From Sedimenticola hydrogenitrophicus (lineage in GTDB: Bacteria > Pseudomonadota > Gammaproteobacteria > Chromatiales > Chromatiaceae), in contig NZ_JAQGEI010000023.1 in assembly GCF_029017505.1 (NCBI RefSeq), forward strand, positions 24,806 through 88,805: a stretch of 64,000 nt of DNA. The letters run 5' to 3'. The position numbers and the translations under genes are program-made. This document shows positions 38,938 to 54,380 of this stretch, piece by piece; position 1 is the first letter of the stretch, and every line of letters starts with the position of its first letter. The notes under the pieces were generated by a model, which was given only the letters and a program-made list of their open reading frames with translations, was not told the DNA's origin and searched no databases.

Positions 38938-39723
38938 ATGGGTCGAATAATCTGTGTCGCGAATCAGAAAGGTGGGGTCGGCAAGACCACCACGGCGGTC
39001 AATCTGGCGGCGTCGTTGGCCTCGTTCAGGCGCAAGGTCGTGCTGGTGGATATGGATCCGCAGGGTAATGCCACCATGGGCTGCGGGGTGGACAAGCACA
39101 ATCTCGACAACTCCAGCTGTGATGTGCTGCTGGGCGAGGCGAGCTTCAACGAAGCCGTGGTGAAGACCCCTGCGGCCGGCTTCGACGTGCTCCCCGCCAA
39201 TGCCGATCTCACGGCGGCCGAGGTCGGGCTGATGAGCGTCCCGCTGAAGGAGAAGCGGCTGAGCCTGGCGCTGGCCGGGGCCAGGGACCGCTACGACTAT
39301 ATCGTCATCGACTGTCCCCCGTCCCTCAATATGCTGACGGTCAACGCCCTGGTGGCGGCCGACGGTGTACTGATCCCGCTGCAGTGTGAATATTACGCCC
39401 TCGAAGGGCTCTCGGCGTTGATCAGCACCATCCGCCAGATCCAGGGCAGCCGCAACAGCCAGCTGGTGATCGAGGGGATCGTCCGCACCATGCACGATCC
39501 GCGCAACAACCTCACCAATGAGGTGTCGGCGCAGCTGATTCACCACTTCGGTGACCAGGTGTTCCGTACCATCATCCCGCGCAATATCCGGGTCGCCGAG
39601 GCGCCGAGTCACGGACTGCCGGTTTTACTGTATGATAAGGCGTCGCGCGGTGCGGTCTCCTACCTGGCCATGGCCAGTGAACTGATGCGCCGACAGGAAA
39701 AACGGATGGCCGCGCCGGCCTGA
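38938..39723 (+). CDS. parA: Chromosome partitioning ATPase ParA (Soj)
   Basis: A 261-residue deviant-Walker ATPase. Its motif is QKGGVGKTTTAVNLAASLA, with VDMDPQGNATMGCG and DCPPSLNMLTVNAL. It forms the gradient that moves ParB-parS complexes. It lies upstream of parB as usual, 50 bases apart. The two parS sites are 24-25 kb away, on the other side of dnaA. Confidence 0.97.
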   Translation: MGRIICVANQKGGVGKTTTAVNLAASLASFRRKVVLVDMDPQGNATMGCGVDKHNLDNSSCDVLLGEASFNEAVVKTPAAGFDVLPANADLTAAEVGLMSVPLKEKRLSLALAGARDRYDYIVIDCPPSLNMLTVNALVAADGVLIPLQCEYYALEGLSALISTIRQIQGSRNSQLVIEGIVRTMHDPRNNLTNEVSAQLIHHFGDQVFRTIIPRNIRVAEAPSHGLPVLLYDKASRGAVSYLAMASELMRRQEKRMAAPA

Positions 39724-39775
39724 ACAAGACAAGTTTCCGCCGCCTTGAGGCGTGCGTATTTTTCGGAACCAAATC

Positions 39776-40660
39776 ATGGCAGCAAAAAAACGAGGCCTCG
39801 GACGCGGACTGGATGCCCTGCTGGGTAATGCGTCGGACAAGGATGAACAGCAGACAACCGAGACCACGGGCGCGAACAACAACCTGACCTCCCTGCCGGT
39901 CGACCTGATCCGGCGCGGGCGTTATCAGCCACGCCGCGACTTCAATCCCGACAGCCTTCAGGAGCTGGCCGATTCGATCGCCGCCCAGGGCGTGGTCCAG
40001 CCCATCGTGGTGCGGCCGGTGGACGGCAACCAGTACGAGATCATCGCCGGCGAACGGCGCTGGCGCGCCTCGCAACAGGCCGGCCTGAGCGAGATCCCGG
40101 TGGTGATCCGCGACGTCAACGACCAGACCGCCATGGCCATGGGGCTGATCGAGAACATCCAGCGTGACGACCTCAATCCGCTGGAGGAGGCGGGCGCCCT
40201 GCACCGCCTGCTGAACGAGTTCGAACTGACCCATCAGGAGATCGCCCGGGCGGTCGGCAAATCGCGCACCACGGTGACCAATCTGCTGCGCCTGCTGGAG
40301 CTGAATCCGGATGTGAAGGTGATGATCGAAGAGGGGCGGATCGAGATGGGCCACGCCCGCGCACTGCTCGGCCTCAAGGACGCCCTGCAGAGCGAGGCGG
40401 CACACCAGGTGAGCCTGCAGGGACTCTCGGTGCGGGAGACGGAAAAGCTGGTCCGGCGACTGCAGGGAGAAAGCGCCGAAACCGCCAGGGGGAAACAGCC
40501 GGTGCGGGAGGATCCCAATATCCGCTCGCTGGAAAACCGCCTTACCGAGCAGCTCGGCGCCCGGGTAAAACTGCAACAGGCCAGCGGCGGCAAGGGCAAG
40601 CTGGTGATCAGCTACAACAGCCTGGATGAGCTGGACGGTATTCTGGAACATATTCAGTAG
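39776..40660 (+). CDS. parB: Chromosome partitioning protein ParB (Spo0J)
   Basis: A 294-residue CTP-dependent DNA clamp. The N-terminal AAKKRGLGRGLDALLG is the ParA-contacting stretch. The CTPase motifs are GERRWRASQQAGL and ENIQRDDLNPLEEA. The helix-turn-helix (LTHQEIARAVGKSRTTVTNL) recognises parS, and the C-terminal dimer domain ends DELDGILEHIQ. An upstream in-frame ATG at 39752 is less family-like. Confidence 0.97.
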   Translation: MAAKKRGLGRGLDALLGNASDKDEQQTTETTGANNNLTSLPVDLIRRGRYQPRRDFNPDSLQELADSIAAQGVVQPIVVRPVDGNQYEIIAGERRWRASQQAGLSEIPVVIRDVNDQTAMAMGLIENIQRDDLNPLEEAGALHRLLNEFELTHQEIARAVGKSRTTVTNLLRLLELNPDVKVMIEEGRIEMGHARALLGLKDALQSEAAHQVSLQGLSVRETEKLVRRLQGESAETARGKQPVREDPNIRSLENRLTEQLGARVKLQQASGGKGKLVISYNSLDELDGILEHIQ

Positions 40661-40732
40661 ATTGACCGGAAATTACCGCGAATCCATCAATCAGTTTTCG
40701 CTTTACCATCAAAAAATTTATTTGCCCATCGT

Positions 40733-40761
40733 TTGACCTTATGCAGCGCAGCATTTATACT
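40733..40761 (+). promoter_or_regulatory. Sigma-70 promoter of the ATP synthase operon
   Basis: TTGACC (40733-40738), a 17-base spacer and TATACT (40756-40761) lie 47 bases before atpI in an AT-rich stretch. It is a near-consensus promoter. Confidence 0.8.
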
Positions 40762-40807
40762 GCGCCGGCTTTTTAAGTGCGATTTTTAACGGCTGGGGAT
40801 CGTTTAG

Positions 40808-41176
40808 ATGCATCTGGCAGATAAGCGTCAAGCCTATCGCACCCTCCTGGCACAACTGGTAACGACTTTGACTGCGGCCCTGCTTCTGCTGATGGTTGCG
40901 GGCAGCGTTTATGCCTATTCCGGGCTTGCGGGGGGGCTGATAGCAACCCTGACGAACGCCTTTTTCGCATATCGGATCTTTGTCCGGTATTCCGCCCAGG
41001 AGCCGGGCAGACTGCTGGCCCGCTTCTATGGTGCAGAGATCTTGAAACTCGTGTTGACGGGTTTGCTTTTTGCGGGGGTCATCCTCTGGATCAAGCCGCT
41101 GAGTGTTGGCGCACTGTTTGGTATCTTTCTGCTGGTTCAGCTGGTGCCGATAGTGGTGGTTCAACTATTGGATTAA
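40808..41176 (+). CDS. atpI: ATP synthase protein I
   Basis: A 122-residue membrane protein with four hydrophobic segments (about residues 15-35, 40-58, 73-93, 98-120). AtpI helps c-ring assembly and is not essential. The motif GGLIATLTNAFFAYRIF is characteristic. It is the first gene of the operon, 27 bases before atpB. Confidence 0.9.
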   Translation: MHLADKRQAYRTLLAQLVTTLTAALLLLMVAGSVYAYSGLAGGLIATLTNAFFAYRIFVRYSAQEPGRLLARFYGAEILKLVLTGLLFAGVILWIKPLSVGALFGIFLLVQLVPIVVVQLLD

Positions 41177-41197
41177 ACAACAAAATTGGTTATGTGA

Positions 41198-42064
<867 letters not shown>

Positions 42065-42076
42065 TTTTCTTTGTAG

Positions 42077-42361
<285 letters not shown>

Positions 42362-42419
42362 TTTTGGCTACCAACGAACATACTGACAATCATCTCGTCA
42401 AAAGCGAGGTAAATCCGGG

Positions 42420-42890
42420 ATGAACATAAATCTGACTCTTATTGGTCAGCTTCTCTCCTTTGCGGTGTTTGTGTGGTTCACGATGAAGTTCGTCTGGACT
42501 CCCATCATGGGCGCCCTCGACACCCGTCGAAAGGAGATTGCAGACGGCCTGGCGGCCGCGGAACATGGTCAGCACGAACAGGAGTTGGCCAAGGAACGCG
42601 CCAAAGAGGCCATCCGCGAAGCGAAAGGCCAGGCAGCAGAAATCATTAACCAGGCTCAGAAGCGTGCTTCCGAGATCGTCGATGAATCCAAGGGCAGTGC
42701 GCGTTCCGAAAGCGAACGTATTCTTGCCGCTGCCCAGGCAGAGATCGAGCAGGAGACCAATCGTGCTCGTGAACAGCTGCGTCAACAGGTAGCTGAGCTG
42801 GCGGTATTGGGTGCGAGCAAGATCCTTCGCAAGGAGATCGACGCCGCCGCCCATAGGGATATCGTCGAACAACTGGCTCAACAAATCTAA
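42420..42890 (+). CDS. atpF: ATP synthase Fo subunit b
   Basis: A 156-residue peripheral-stalk subunit with one N-terminal membrane helix (residues about 5-27) and a long Ala/Glu/Gln-rich coiled coil. The length equals E. coli AtpF. There is a single b gene, so no b/b' pair as in phototrophs of other classes. Confidence 0.97.
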   Translation: MNINLTLIGQLLSFAVFVWFTMKFVWTPIMGALDTRRKEIADGLAAAEHGQHEQELAKERAKEAIREAKGQAAEIINQAQKRASEIVDESKGSARSESERILAAAQAEIEQETNRAREQLRQQVAELAVLGASKILRKEIDAAAHRDIVEQLAQQI

Positions 42891-42899
42891 GGCGCTGCT

Positions 42900-43439
42900 A
42901 TGGCTGGAGACACAACCACAATAGCCCGTCCTTACGCAGAAGCGGTATTCAGCCGGGCCATGGAGACCGATTCACTGGCTCCCTGGTCGGAAACTCTCGA
43001 GTTTCTCGCGGCAGTGGTTGGCGAACCAACCATGGCCGGGGTTATCACCAATCCCAAGTTCGACAGGTCCGGTCTGACGGATCTGCTACTCGACATTGGC
43101 GGTGACCGCTTCAACGAAGAGGGCAAGAACCTGGTCAAAGTGCTGGTAGCGAATGGACGTCTTGCCCTGGTGGGCGAGATCGCCAAACTCTACGAGCAGC
43201 TCAAGGCAAAAAGTCAGCGGATACAGCATGTGCATGTAACCTCTGCCTTTGCCCTGGAACAGACTCAGGAAACCCAAATAGCCGATGCGCTGAAAGCCAA
43301 ACTGGGATACGACATTATCATCACCAGCGAAGAGAATGCCGAGCTGATAGGCGGCGTTCATATTCGTGCCGGTGACATGGTGATTGACGGTTCCGTCAGC
43401 GGGCAGCTGCAGCAACTGGCGAACGAATTAGGAATCTAA
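42900..43439 (+). CDS. atpH: ATP synthase F1 subunit delta
   Basis: A 179-residue cytoplasmic stalk subunit. It starts with [18 protein letters not shown] and ends with the conserved [20 protein letters not shown]. It lies nine bases after atpF. Confidence 0.97.
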   Translation: MAGDTTTIARPYAEAVFSRAMETDSLAPWSETLEFLAAVVGEPTMAGVITNPKFDRSGLTDLLLDIGGDRFNEEGKNLVKVLVANGRLALVGEIAKLYEQLKAKSQRIQHVHVTSAFALEQTQETQIADALKAKLGYDIIITSEENAELIGGVHIRAGDMVIDGSVSGQLQQLANELGI

Positions 43440-43452
43440 GCGAGAAGCCATC

Positions 43453-44994
<1,542 letters not shown>

Positions 44995-45031
44995 GCATGT
45001 CGTCCATCAAGCTGAAAGATAAGGTTTAATC

Positions 45032-45892
45032 ATGGCAGGCGCAAAAGAGATACGCACCAAGATTGCCAGCATCAAGAATACGCAGAAGATCACCTCTGCG
45101 ATGGAGATGGTGGCAGCTGCCAAGATGCGCAAGGCACAGGACCGGAAAAATGCAACGCGTCCCTACGCGGACAAGATGCGGAATGTCATCGGTCACCTGT
45201 ACCATGCGCATCCGGAGTACACCCACACCTTCATGAAGGAGCGCGATATCAGCCGGGTCGGCTACATTGTGATCTCCTCGGATCGTGGGCTGTGCGGCGG
45301 CTTGAACAGCAACCTGTTTCGCAAGCTGACGCGCGAGATCAAAAAGCAGCAGGAAGCCGGTATTCAGGTTGATTTCTGCATCATCGGTTCCAAGGCACTG
45401 GGCTTTTTCAAGCGCTTTGGCGGCAAGGTGCTGGCGCAGGCCACGCACCTGGGTGACGCACCCCGTATCGATCAGTTGATCGGTACCGTGAAGGTGATGC
45501 TGGATGCGTATGAGCAGGGTGAGATCGATCGTATCCACGTGGCCTACAACGGTTTCGTGAATACCATGACCCAGAATCCCACCATCGAGCAACTGGTGCC
45601 TATCATCGGTGAGGCAGACAAAGAGCTGAAGCACCACTGGGACTATCTCTACGAGCCGGATTCCAAAGAGGTTCTGGATGGCCTGCTGACCCGTTACATC
45701 GAATCCCTGGTTTACCAGTCGGTGGTGGAGAACGGAGCCTGCGAGCAGTCCGCACGCATGGTGGCGATGAAGGCGGCGACCGACAACGCGGGCAACCTTA
45801 TCGATGAGCTACAGTTGGTCTACAACAAGGCGCGTCAGGCAGCCATTACCCAGGAGATCTCCGAGATCGTGGCCGGCGCTGCTGCCGTATAG
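45032..45892 (+). CDS. atpG: ATP synthase F1 subunit gamma
   Basis: A 286-residue central-shaft subunit. N- and C-terminal helices form the coiled-coil axle: [20 protein letters not shown] and [15 protein letters not shown]. The RGLCGGLN motif is intact. Confidence 0.98.
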   Translation: MAGAKEIRTKIASIKNTQKITSAMEMVAAAKMRKAQDRKNATRPYADKMRNVIGHLYHAHPEYTHTFMKERDISRVGYIVISSDRGLCGGLNSNLFRKLTREIKKQQEAGIQVDFCIIGSKALGFFKRFGGKVLAQATHLGDAPRIDQLIGTVKVMLDAYEQGEIDRIHVAYNGFVNTMTQNPTIEQLVPIIGEADKELKHHWDYLYEPDSKEVLDGLLTRYIESLVYQSVVENGACEQSARMVAMKAATDNAGNLIDELQLVYNKARQAAITQEISEIVAGAAAV

Positions 45893-45940
45893 GCGCCGCG
45901 GCCGTATAAGGCCCTGGTGTAGAACAGGTTAAGTTTTTAA

Positions 45941-47356
<1,416 letters not shown>

Positions 47357-47375
47357 TCGAGTCTGGAGAAACTAA

Positions 47376-47798
47376 ATGGCCATGACCATACATGTCGACA
47401 TCGTCAGTGCAGAGGGAGCGATCCATAGCGGCCAGGCCGAAATGGTGTATGCCCCCGGCGTGATGGGTGAACTGGGTATCGCCCCGAGACACACGCCGCT
47501 GGTTACGCGCCTGAAGCCGGGCGATGTGCGGGTGGACACCGGCAAGGAGATGTTGCACTTCTATGTATCCGGGGGCATTCTCGAAGTTCAGCCCCATATA
47601 GTGACGGTACTGGCCGACACGGCCATCCGTGCTACCGATCTTGACGAGGCCGCCGCGATCGAGGCGAAACGCAAGGCTGAAGAGGCGCTCGCGGGTCAGA
47701 AGGAAGAGTTCGAATACGCCAAGGCACAGGCCGAACTCGCCGAAGCCGTGGCTCAGCTCCGGGCGATCGAGAAACTTCGCAAGATCAAGAAGTCCTGA
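47376..47798 (+). CDS. atpC: ATP synthase F1 subunit epsilon
   Basis: A 140-residue subunit with the N-terminal beta-sandwich ([34 protein letters not shown]) and the C-terminal helix pair that can inhibit ATP hydrolysis. It ends the operon just before a strong terminator. Confidence 0.97.
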   Translation: MAMTIHVDIVSAEGAIHSGQAEMVYAPGVMGELGIAPRHTPLVTRLKPGDVRVDTGKEMLHFYVSGGILEVQPHIVTVLADTAIRATDLDEAAAIEAKRKAEEALAGQKEEFEYAKAQAELAEAVAQLRAIEKLRKIKKS

Positions 47799-47816
47799 TC
47801 CCAGGCAGCGCAGAAC

Positions 47817-47846
47817 AACCCCGCCTTTCCGGCGGGGTTTTTTATC
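47817..47846 (+). terminator. Rho-independent terminator of the atp operon
   Basis: A 9-bp stem AACCCCGCC / GGCGGGGTT with loop TTTCC, followed by TTTTT. It lies 18 bases after the atpC stop. Confidence 0.93.
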
Positions 47847-47964
47847 AGGGACGGATTTAAATCGCCAAGACCATGGATGGCCGGTCGCCCCCTGTGGAGT
47901 CGCTTCAGCGACGACCGGACGACGGGACTAATCCCGGCCGAGGACCTATACTTCAGAGCGGATC

Positions 47965-49832
47965 ATGGATATTAAATTTGCCCATTTCAGCCTGAAAAAA
48001 TCGCATCGCCAGTGGTTGCTGGCGGCGGTTGTTGCGCTGCTGGGCGTGATCCTCTGGCAGACGGCCCACTGGTCCAGACAGATCGCCCTGGAAAACCTCC
48101 AGCAACAGAACCAGCATCAGCTCCGGCTGTTCGTGGCCAACCTCCAGGGCCAGCTGGAGAAGTATGAGTTTCTGCCGGAGCTGCTCTCCACCAACAGCCT
48201 GCTGCTCAACTTCCTGCAATATCCGAATGACGTCAACAGCATCAACGCCCTGAACCGTTATCTGGAAACCATCAACAAGGTCGCCAACGCCTCCGACACC
48301 TATCTGATGAACGCCGAAGGCTGGACCATCGCCGCCTCCAACTGGCTGTCGGAGCGCCCCTTCATCGGCCGCAACTTCTCCTACCGGCCCTATTTTCAGC
48401 AGGCGATGGAGGGCAAGCTGGGACGCTATTTCGCCCTCGGTTCCACCTCCAACAGGCGGGGCTACTATTTCGCCTATCCGGTGCGGGACAAGGAGAAGAT
48501 CCAGGGCGCCGTGGTGATGAAGATCGAGCTGCTTGGTTTCGAGGAGAGCTGGCGTTCGCTCAAGGAGGAGTTTGCGGTGACCGATCCGGACGGGGTGATC
48601 TTCATCTCCACCAATGATACCTGGCGCTACAAGAGCCTCTACCCGCTGGATGACACGGTGATTGCGAGAATCCACGACAGCCAGCGCTATTGGAAAGCGG
48701 AAATCGGCACCCTGGCGATTACCCCGAAAGACCGTATTTCGGAGCAGGCGCAGGTGGTGAACCTGGGTGACCCGCGCCACAGCGACCATTTGATGCTGGT
48801 GCAGGAGATGCCGGAGGCCGGCTGGCGGGTACATACCTTCGCCAGCCTGGATGCGGTCAATTCGCAAGTGCTGAAGTCCCTGCTGTTTGCCACCATACTG
48901 TACATCGCGGTGGTACTGCTGGTGCTCTATCTGTATCAGCGCATCCGCCGGATCAAGGAGCGGGAACGCTTTGAACTGCGTGCCAAACGTGTCCTGGAGC
49001 GGCGGGTCGGGGAGCGTACCGCCGATCTCACCGCGGCCAACACCCGCTTGCTGCAGGAGATCGAGGAGCATCGGCGCACCGACGAAACCCTGCGCCAGAC
49101 CCAGGACGAGCTGATCCAGGCGGCCAAGATGGCGGCCCTGGGGCAGATGTCGTCCGGCATCAACCACGAACTCAACCAGCCGCTGGCGGCGATCCGCTCC
49201 TATGCCGATAATGCCCGTGCCCTGCTGACCCGCGACCGCCAGGAAGAGGCGAGCTGGAACCTGCAACAGATTGCCGAACTGACCGAGCGCATGGCCAAGA
49301 TCAGCAGTCAGCTCAAGGTGTTCTCGCGCAAGACCTCGGGACAGATCGTCAGTGTTTCGCTGCAGGCGGTGATCGATAACGCGCTGAAGATCGTCGGGCC
49401 GCAGTTGAAGGAAACAGAGACCGTACTGCGCCGGGTGTTGCCGGAGGAAGAGATCTACGTGATGTCGGACATGGTGCAACTGGAGCAGGTACTGGTAAAC
49501 CTGATCACCAACGCGGTGCACGCTGTGGAACAGCAGGCCGAGCGCTGCATCCAGATCGCTGTCAGCACCCGCCAGGGGAAGGCCATTATCGAGATCCTGG
49601 ATAACGGCCCGGGCATCGCGAAAGTGAACCTGGGGCGCATATTCGATCCCTTCTTCACCACTAAATCGGAGGACCGGGGGCTGGGGCTCGGCCTCTCCAT
49701 CTCCTACCGCATCGTGGAGATGATGCACGGCAGCCTGACCGCGGCCAACCGGGAACAGGGCGGCGCCGTGTTTACCCTGCAACTGGACCTGGCAAGTGTG
49801 GCACAACTCCGGAGCGGCCAGGAGCTGGCCAA

Positions 49833-49836
<4 letters not shown>
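47965..49836 (+). CDS. dctB: C4-dicarboxylate sensor histidine kinase DctB
   Basis: A 623-residue membrane kinase. A helix at residues 17-37, a periplasmic double-PAS sensor (about 38-308, with YRPYFQQAMEGKLGRYFALG) and a second helix (about 309-328) are followed by a coiled coil. The H-box SSGINHELNQPLAAIRSYA is near residue 398, and the ATPase domain shows DNGPGIAKVNLGRIFDPFFT and GLGLGLSISYRIV. It senses succinate-type acids and phosphorylates DctD. The stop overlaps dctD as ATGA. A gap of about 120 bases from the atp terminator has no evident strong promoter. Confidence 0.93.
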
Positions 49837-51245
<1,409 letters not shown>

Positions 51246-51312
51246 TGACACGGGGCCGATAACAGGTTTGGTGCGAATCGGCTGGGCGGCATGCACCCTT
51301 CCACCTGATATT

Positions 51313-51403
51313 GTAACTACTCACCCGAGGTATCCATTAACGCCGCTCCAATGCACCACGGAGGCACAGAGGACACAGAGATTAACTGAACGTAACTACT
51401 CAC
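51313..51403. repeat. Direct repeat with a GGCACAGAGGACACAGAG motif
   Basis: GTAACTACTCAC occurs at 51313-51324 and 51392-51403. Between them lies CACCACGGAGGCACAGAGG followed by ACACAGAG, a phrase scattered in many environmental bacterial genomes. The direct repeats could be duplicated target sequence of a small inserted element (inference). Confidence 0.55.
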
Positions 51404-51458
51404 GGGGTGATGGGCCTGCCTAGCCGGCCTCACACGATGGTTGGATCAAGATCAGTTT

Positions 51459-51624
51459 TGTAGGGTGGGTTAGGCGCGCCCTGCACAGGGGTGGCCGTCT
51501 GCATAGTGCCGTGCGCGCGCCGTAACCCACCATTTGGTGGTGGGGGAGTCGGTGGGTTACGCGGCGCCCGGATTTTGGCGTGGTCTGGAAGTGCCGTGTC
51601 TGTGCGCCGCTAACCCACCCTACA
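51459..51624. repeat. Nested palindrome with TGTAGGGTGGGTTA ends
   Basis: The 14-base ends TGTAGGGTGGGTTA (51459-51472) and TAACCCACCCTACA (51611-51624) are perfect complements. Inside, CGTAACCCACC (51521-51531) and GGTGGGTTACG (51551-51561) form a second stem. The whole 166-base unit can fold or cruciform and looks like a MITE-type element. Together with the preceding direct repeat it fills the dctD-usp gap, which holds no gene. Confidence 0.75.
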
Positions 51625-51646
51625 TCTACCTTCTCCATCCCTGCAC

Positions 51647-51683
51647 AAAAAAGGCGCGGACTGCCGAAAACTGTCCGCGCCTT
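51647..51683 (-). terminator. Terminator of the universal stress protein gene
   Basis: On the minus strand, an 11-bp stem AAGGCGCGGAC / GTCCGCGCCTT is followed by a run of T (complement of AAAAAA at 51647-51652), 20 bases after the stop codon. Confidence 0.9.
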
Positions 51684-51702
51684 GCCGCCCCCGTGCCAAC
51701 GG

Positions 51703-52218
51703 TTACTTTTTAACGGGTGCCTTCTCGGTTTTCCTGGCCTGCTTGCGCACCGGAACAACCAATACCGGCCGGTCGCTGATGTTGATCAGCTTGCGCGCGG
51801 TGGAGCCGAGCAGGGATCCGCCGAAGCTTGGGCTGGTATGCGTGCCCATGACGATCAGGTCGACGTCATGGGCGGCGGCAAATTTTTGGATCTCTTCGGC
51901 GGGTCGGCCGGTAACCACGGACACGTCGGAAACCAGGTCTGCATCCTTGCCCAGCTCCTCGGTGTAGAAATCTTCCAGGCGTTGCTCCATCCGTTTGATA
52001 ATGCCCTGCAACTCCTCGTGCTCGAAGTCGTCGCTCATGTCCGGTACGTAGAGTTCCAGGACCGCCATCCCGGTGCTCCCGATCGGCTCCGCCACATGCA
52101 GCATAATGATCTTGGCCTGATACTGCTGCGCGATGCTGATGGCATGACGAAATGCCGGGCGCATGTTCTTGCCCAGATCGGTGGCATAGAGGATGGTCTT
52201 GAATGTTGGAATGCTCAT
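51703..52218 (-). CDS. Universal stress protein UspA family
   Basis: A 171-residue cytosolic protein. It starts SIPTFKTILYATDLGKNMRP. The nucleotide-binding pattern GTHTSPSFGGSLLGSTARKL resembles the G-2x-G-9x-G(S/T) motif of ATP-binding members. A Lys-rich tail (RKQARKTEKAPVKK) ends it. It lies downstream of dctM on the same strand, 83 bases away. UspA-type genes are often linked to TRAP transporters, where they may regulate the carrier (known for TeaD). Confidence 0.9.
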   Translation of the reverse strand: MSIPTFKTILYATDLGKNMRPAFRHAISIAQQYQAKIIMLHVAEPIGSTGMAVLELYVPDMSDDFEHEELQGIIKRMEQRLEDFYTEELGKDADLVSDVSVVTGRPAEEIQKFAAAHDVDLIVMGTHTSPSFGGSLLGSTARKLINISDRPVLVVPVRKQARKTEKAPVKK

Positions 52219-52301
52219 GGCGTCAGCCTCAGGTGATGTAAAGGCAAATGATGTGGTGGAAAGCGTGGGACGCCGAAGCATCCCGCGCCCGGTTTCCCAT
52301 A

Positions 52302-53660
52302 CTACTTGGTGATGATCTCCGGGCCCATCATGGTCGTCGGGAGCCAGGTGGAGACCCAGGGGACATAGGTGACGATGATCAGGAACAGGAACATCACACC
52401 AAGCCAGGGCGCCGCCGCCCTGACCACCCGCATCATCGACATTTGCGCCACACCGGCGGTGACGAACAGGTTGAGTCCGACCGGCGGCGTGATCATGCCG
52501 ATCTCCATGTTCACCACCATGATGATACCGAGATGGATCGGATCGATGCCCAGTGCGATGGCAATCGGGAATACCAGCGGTGCCACGATGATCAACAGCC
52601 CGGAGGGTTCCATGAACTGGCCGCCGATCAACAGGATCACGTTGACCACGATCAGGAACATGATGGGACCGAAGCCGGCCGCGAGCATCGCTTCGGTGAT
52701 CACCTGGGGAATCCGCTCTTCGGTCAGCACGTGCTTGAGGATCAGCGCATTGGCGATGATGAACAGCAGCATGATGGTGAGCTTGCCGGCCTCGAACAGG
52801 GTGTGCTTGGTATCCTTGTGCCAGAACACGGTGAACAGGGCGGTAAAGAAGTTGCCCCGGGTTTTGTCGGCCAGCGGCCCCATGTCCTTGTAGATGAAAT
52901 TGGCGATCAGGAAGGCGTAGACCGCCGCCACCGCCGCCGCCTCGGTCGGCGTGAATATGCCGCCGTAGATACCGCCGAGAATGATCACGATCAGCATCAG
53001 GCCCCAGCCGGCGTCCCGGGCCGACTCGAACACCTCTCGCCAGCCGGCGAACGGTTGGGCGGGTAATTTCTTGATTCGGGCGGCGATGTAGATGGCGATC
53101 ATCAACATCAGGCCCGCCAGCAGCCCCGGTATCACGCCGCCCAGGAACATCCGGCCGACCGAGACATCGGTGGCCGCCGCGTACACCACCATCACGATGG
53201 AGGGCGGGATCAAGATGCCCAGCGTACCGGCATTACAGATCACGCCGGCGGCGAACTCCTTGGTATAGCCGCTCTTCACCATGCCGGCGATGACAATACT
53301 CCCGATCGCCACCACCGTCGCCGGCGAGGAACCGGACAGCGCGGCGAACATCATGCAGGCGAATACCGAGGCCATGGCCAGACCGCCACGGAACCAGCCC
53401 ACCATGGAGATGGCGAAGCGGATAATCCGGTTGGCCACACCACCGGTCGACATGAAGCTGGAGGCGAGAATAAAGAATGGGATCGCCAGCAGCGTGTAGT
53501 GACCCTCGAACGCCGAGAACAGGGTCTGGGCAACCGAGGCCAGCGAGGCGTCCGAATGGACAAGCAGGAAAATGATACTGGAGAGGCCCAGTGCAATGGC
53601 GATCGGCACGCCGATCAGCATGAAGCCTACCACCATGCCGAAGAGAAACAGTAAATCCAT
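52302..53660 (-). CDS. dctM: TRAP transporter large permease DctM
   Basis: A 452-residue membrane protein of the DctM/SiaM family with about 12 segments. Signatures include GVPIAIALGLSSIIFLL, FFILASSFMSTGG and GGVIPGLLAGLMLM. It forms the sodium-coupled translocation unit with DctQ. The ATG at 53660 is two bases after the dctQ stop, with GGAGAGG before it; a TTG six bases upstream is the alternative. Confidence 0.95.
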   Translation of the reverse strand: MDLLFLFGMVVGFMLIGVPIAIALGLSSIIFLLVHSDASLASVAQTLFSAFEGHYTLLAIPFFILASSFMSTGGVANRIIRFAISMVGWFRGGLAMASVFACMMFAALSGSSPATVVAIGSIVIAGMVKSGYTKEFAAGVICNAGTLGILIPPSIVMVVYAAATDVSVGRMFLGGVIPGLLAGLMLMIAIYIAARIKKLPAQPFAGWREVFESARDAGWGLMLIVIILGGIYGGIFTPTEAAAVAAVYAFLIANFIYKDMGPLADKTRGNFFTALFTVFWHKDTKHTLFEAGKLTIMLLFIIANALILKHVLTEERIPQVITEAMLAAGFGPIMFLIVVNVILLIGGQFMEPSGLLIIVAPLVFPIAIALGIDPIHLGIIMVVNMEIGMITPPVGLNLFVTAGVAQMSMMRVVRAAAPWLGVMFLFLIIVTYVPWVSTWLPTTMMGPEIITK

Positions 53661-53662
53661 GA

Positions 53663-54289
53663 TCAATCCTCTCCCGCGCGGTGTTGTTGTTCTTCGTGAA
53701 TCGCATCTTCAGCCTCGTGGCTGGCGATAATGGTGTCCTTCTCGCCCTTGATCACCTTCCAGGCGACTTCAAGAAAGCGAATAGTGAGCAGCAGCATGCC
53801 GAGTGGCAGGGCGGCGTAAGGAATAAATCGGGGTATCTTTTCGTAGCGTTCGCCATCGTTCAGCCAGGTGGCGAAAAACTGCAGGAAATCGGGCATCGGT
53901 ACATCGTTGGCTTCGAGGAATGCGCGTTTGGTGGCAAACGCATACCAGTAGTCCCAGGAGCCGATCAGCAGCAGGATGGAGAAGGTGAGACAGGCCGTGA
54001 TCGAGAGGTAGGCCAAGATACGACGGGTGTTGGTCGAAAACAGATTGATCACCACGTCCACACCGATATGAAACTGCTTTTTCACGCCATAGGAACAGCC
54101 CATCAACACCAGCCAGGCGAACAGAAATACTGTCGCCTCCAGGGCCCAGAGGATATTGCTGTTGAACAGGTAGCGGGCGACCACATTGGCGAAGGTGATC
54201 AGGGTCATGAGACCGAGGCAGATGGCGATCGCCGTCTCCTCTAGCTGATCCATGGCTCTGGCGAACCGGGATGTGGGTAAGGGGTGCAT
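53663..54289 (-). CDS. dctQ: TRAP transporter small permease DctQ
   Basis: A 208-residue protein with four membrane segments. The motif FANVVARYLFNSNILWALEA and the downstream VKKQFHIGVDVVINL are typical. The loop between segments 3 and 4 is long, about 45 residues. GGAGG precedes the start. It is the second gene after dctP, separated by a stable hairpin. Confidence 0.93.
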   Translation of the reverse strand: MHPLPTSRFARAMDQLEETAIAICLGLMTLITFANVVARYLFNSNILWALEATVFLFAWLVLMGCSYGVKKQFHIGVDVVINLFSTNTRRILAYLSITACLTFSILLLIGSWDYWYAFATKRAFLEANDVPMPDFLQFFATWLNDGERYEKIPRFIPYAALPLGMLLLTIRFLEVAWKVIKGEKDTIIASHEAEDAIHEEQQHRAGED

Positions 54290-54338
54290 CACAGCCTCCT
54301 CGAAGGCACTTGAATCTGGGTTTTGGGAACAACTGGGT

Positions 54339-54367
54339 CAGGCGGCCGCCGGAGCAGCGGCCGCCTG
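54339..54367 (-). promoter_or_regulatory. Hairpin between dctP and dctQ
   Basis: CAGGCGGCCGC / GCGGCCGCCTG is a perfect 11-bp GC-rich stem with a 7-base loop directly after dctP, without a U run. Such intercistronic hairpins in TRAP operons probably stabilise the dctP mRNA, so the binding protein is made in excess over the permease (inference). Confidence 0.75.
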
Positions 54368-54380
54368 TTACGGCTACAGC

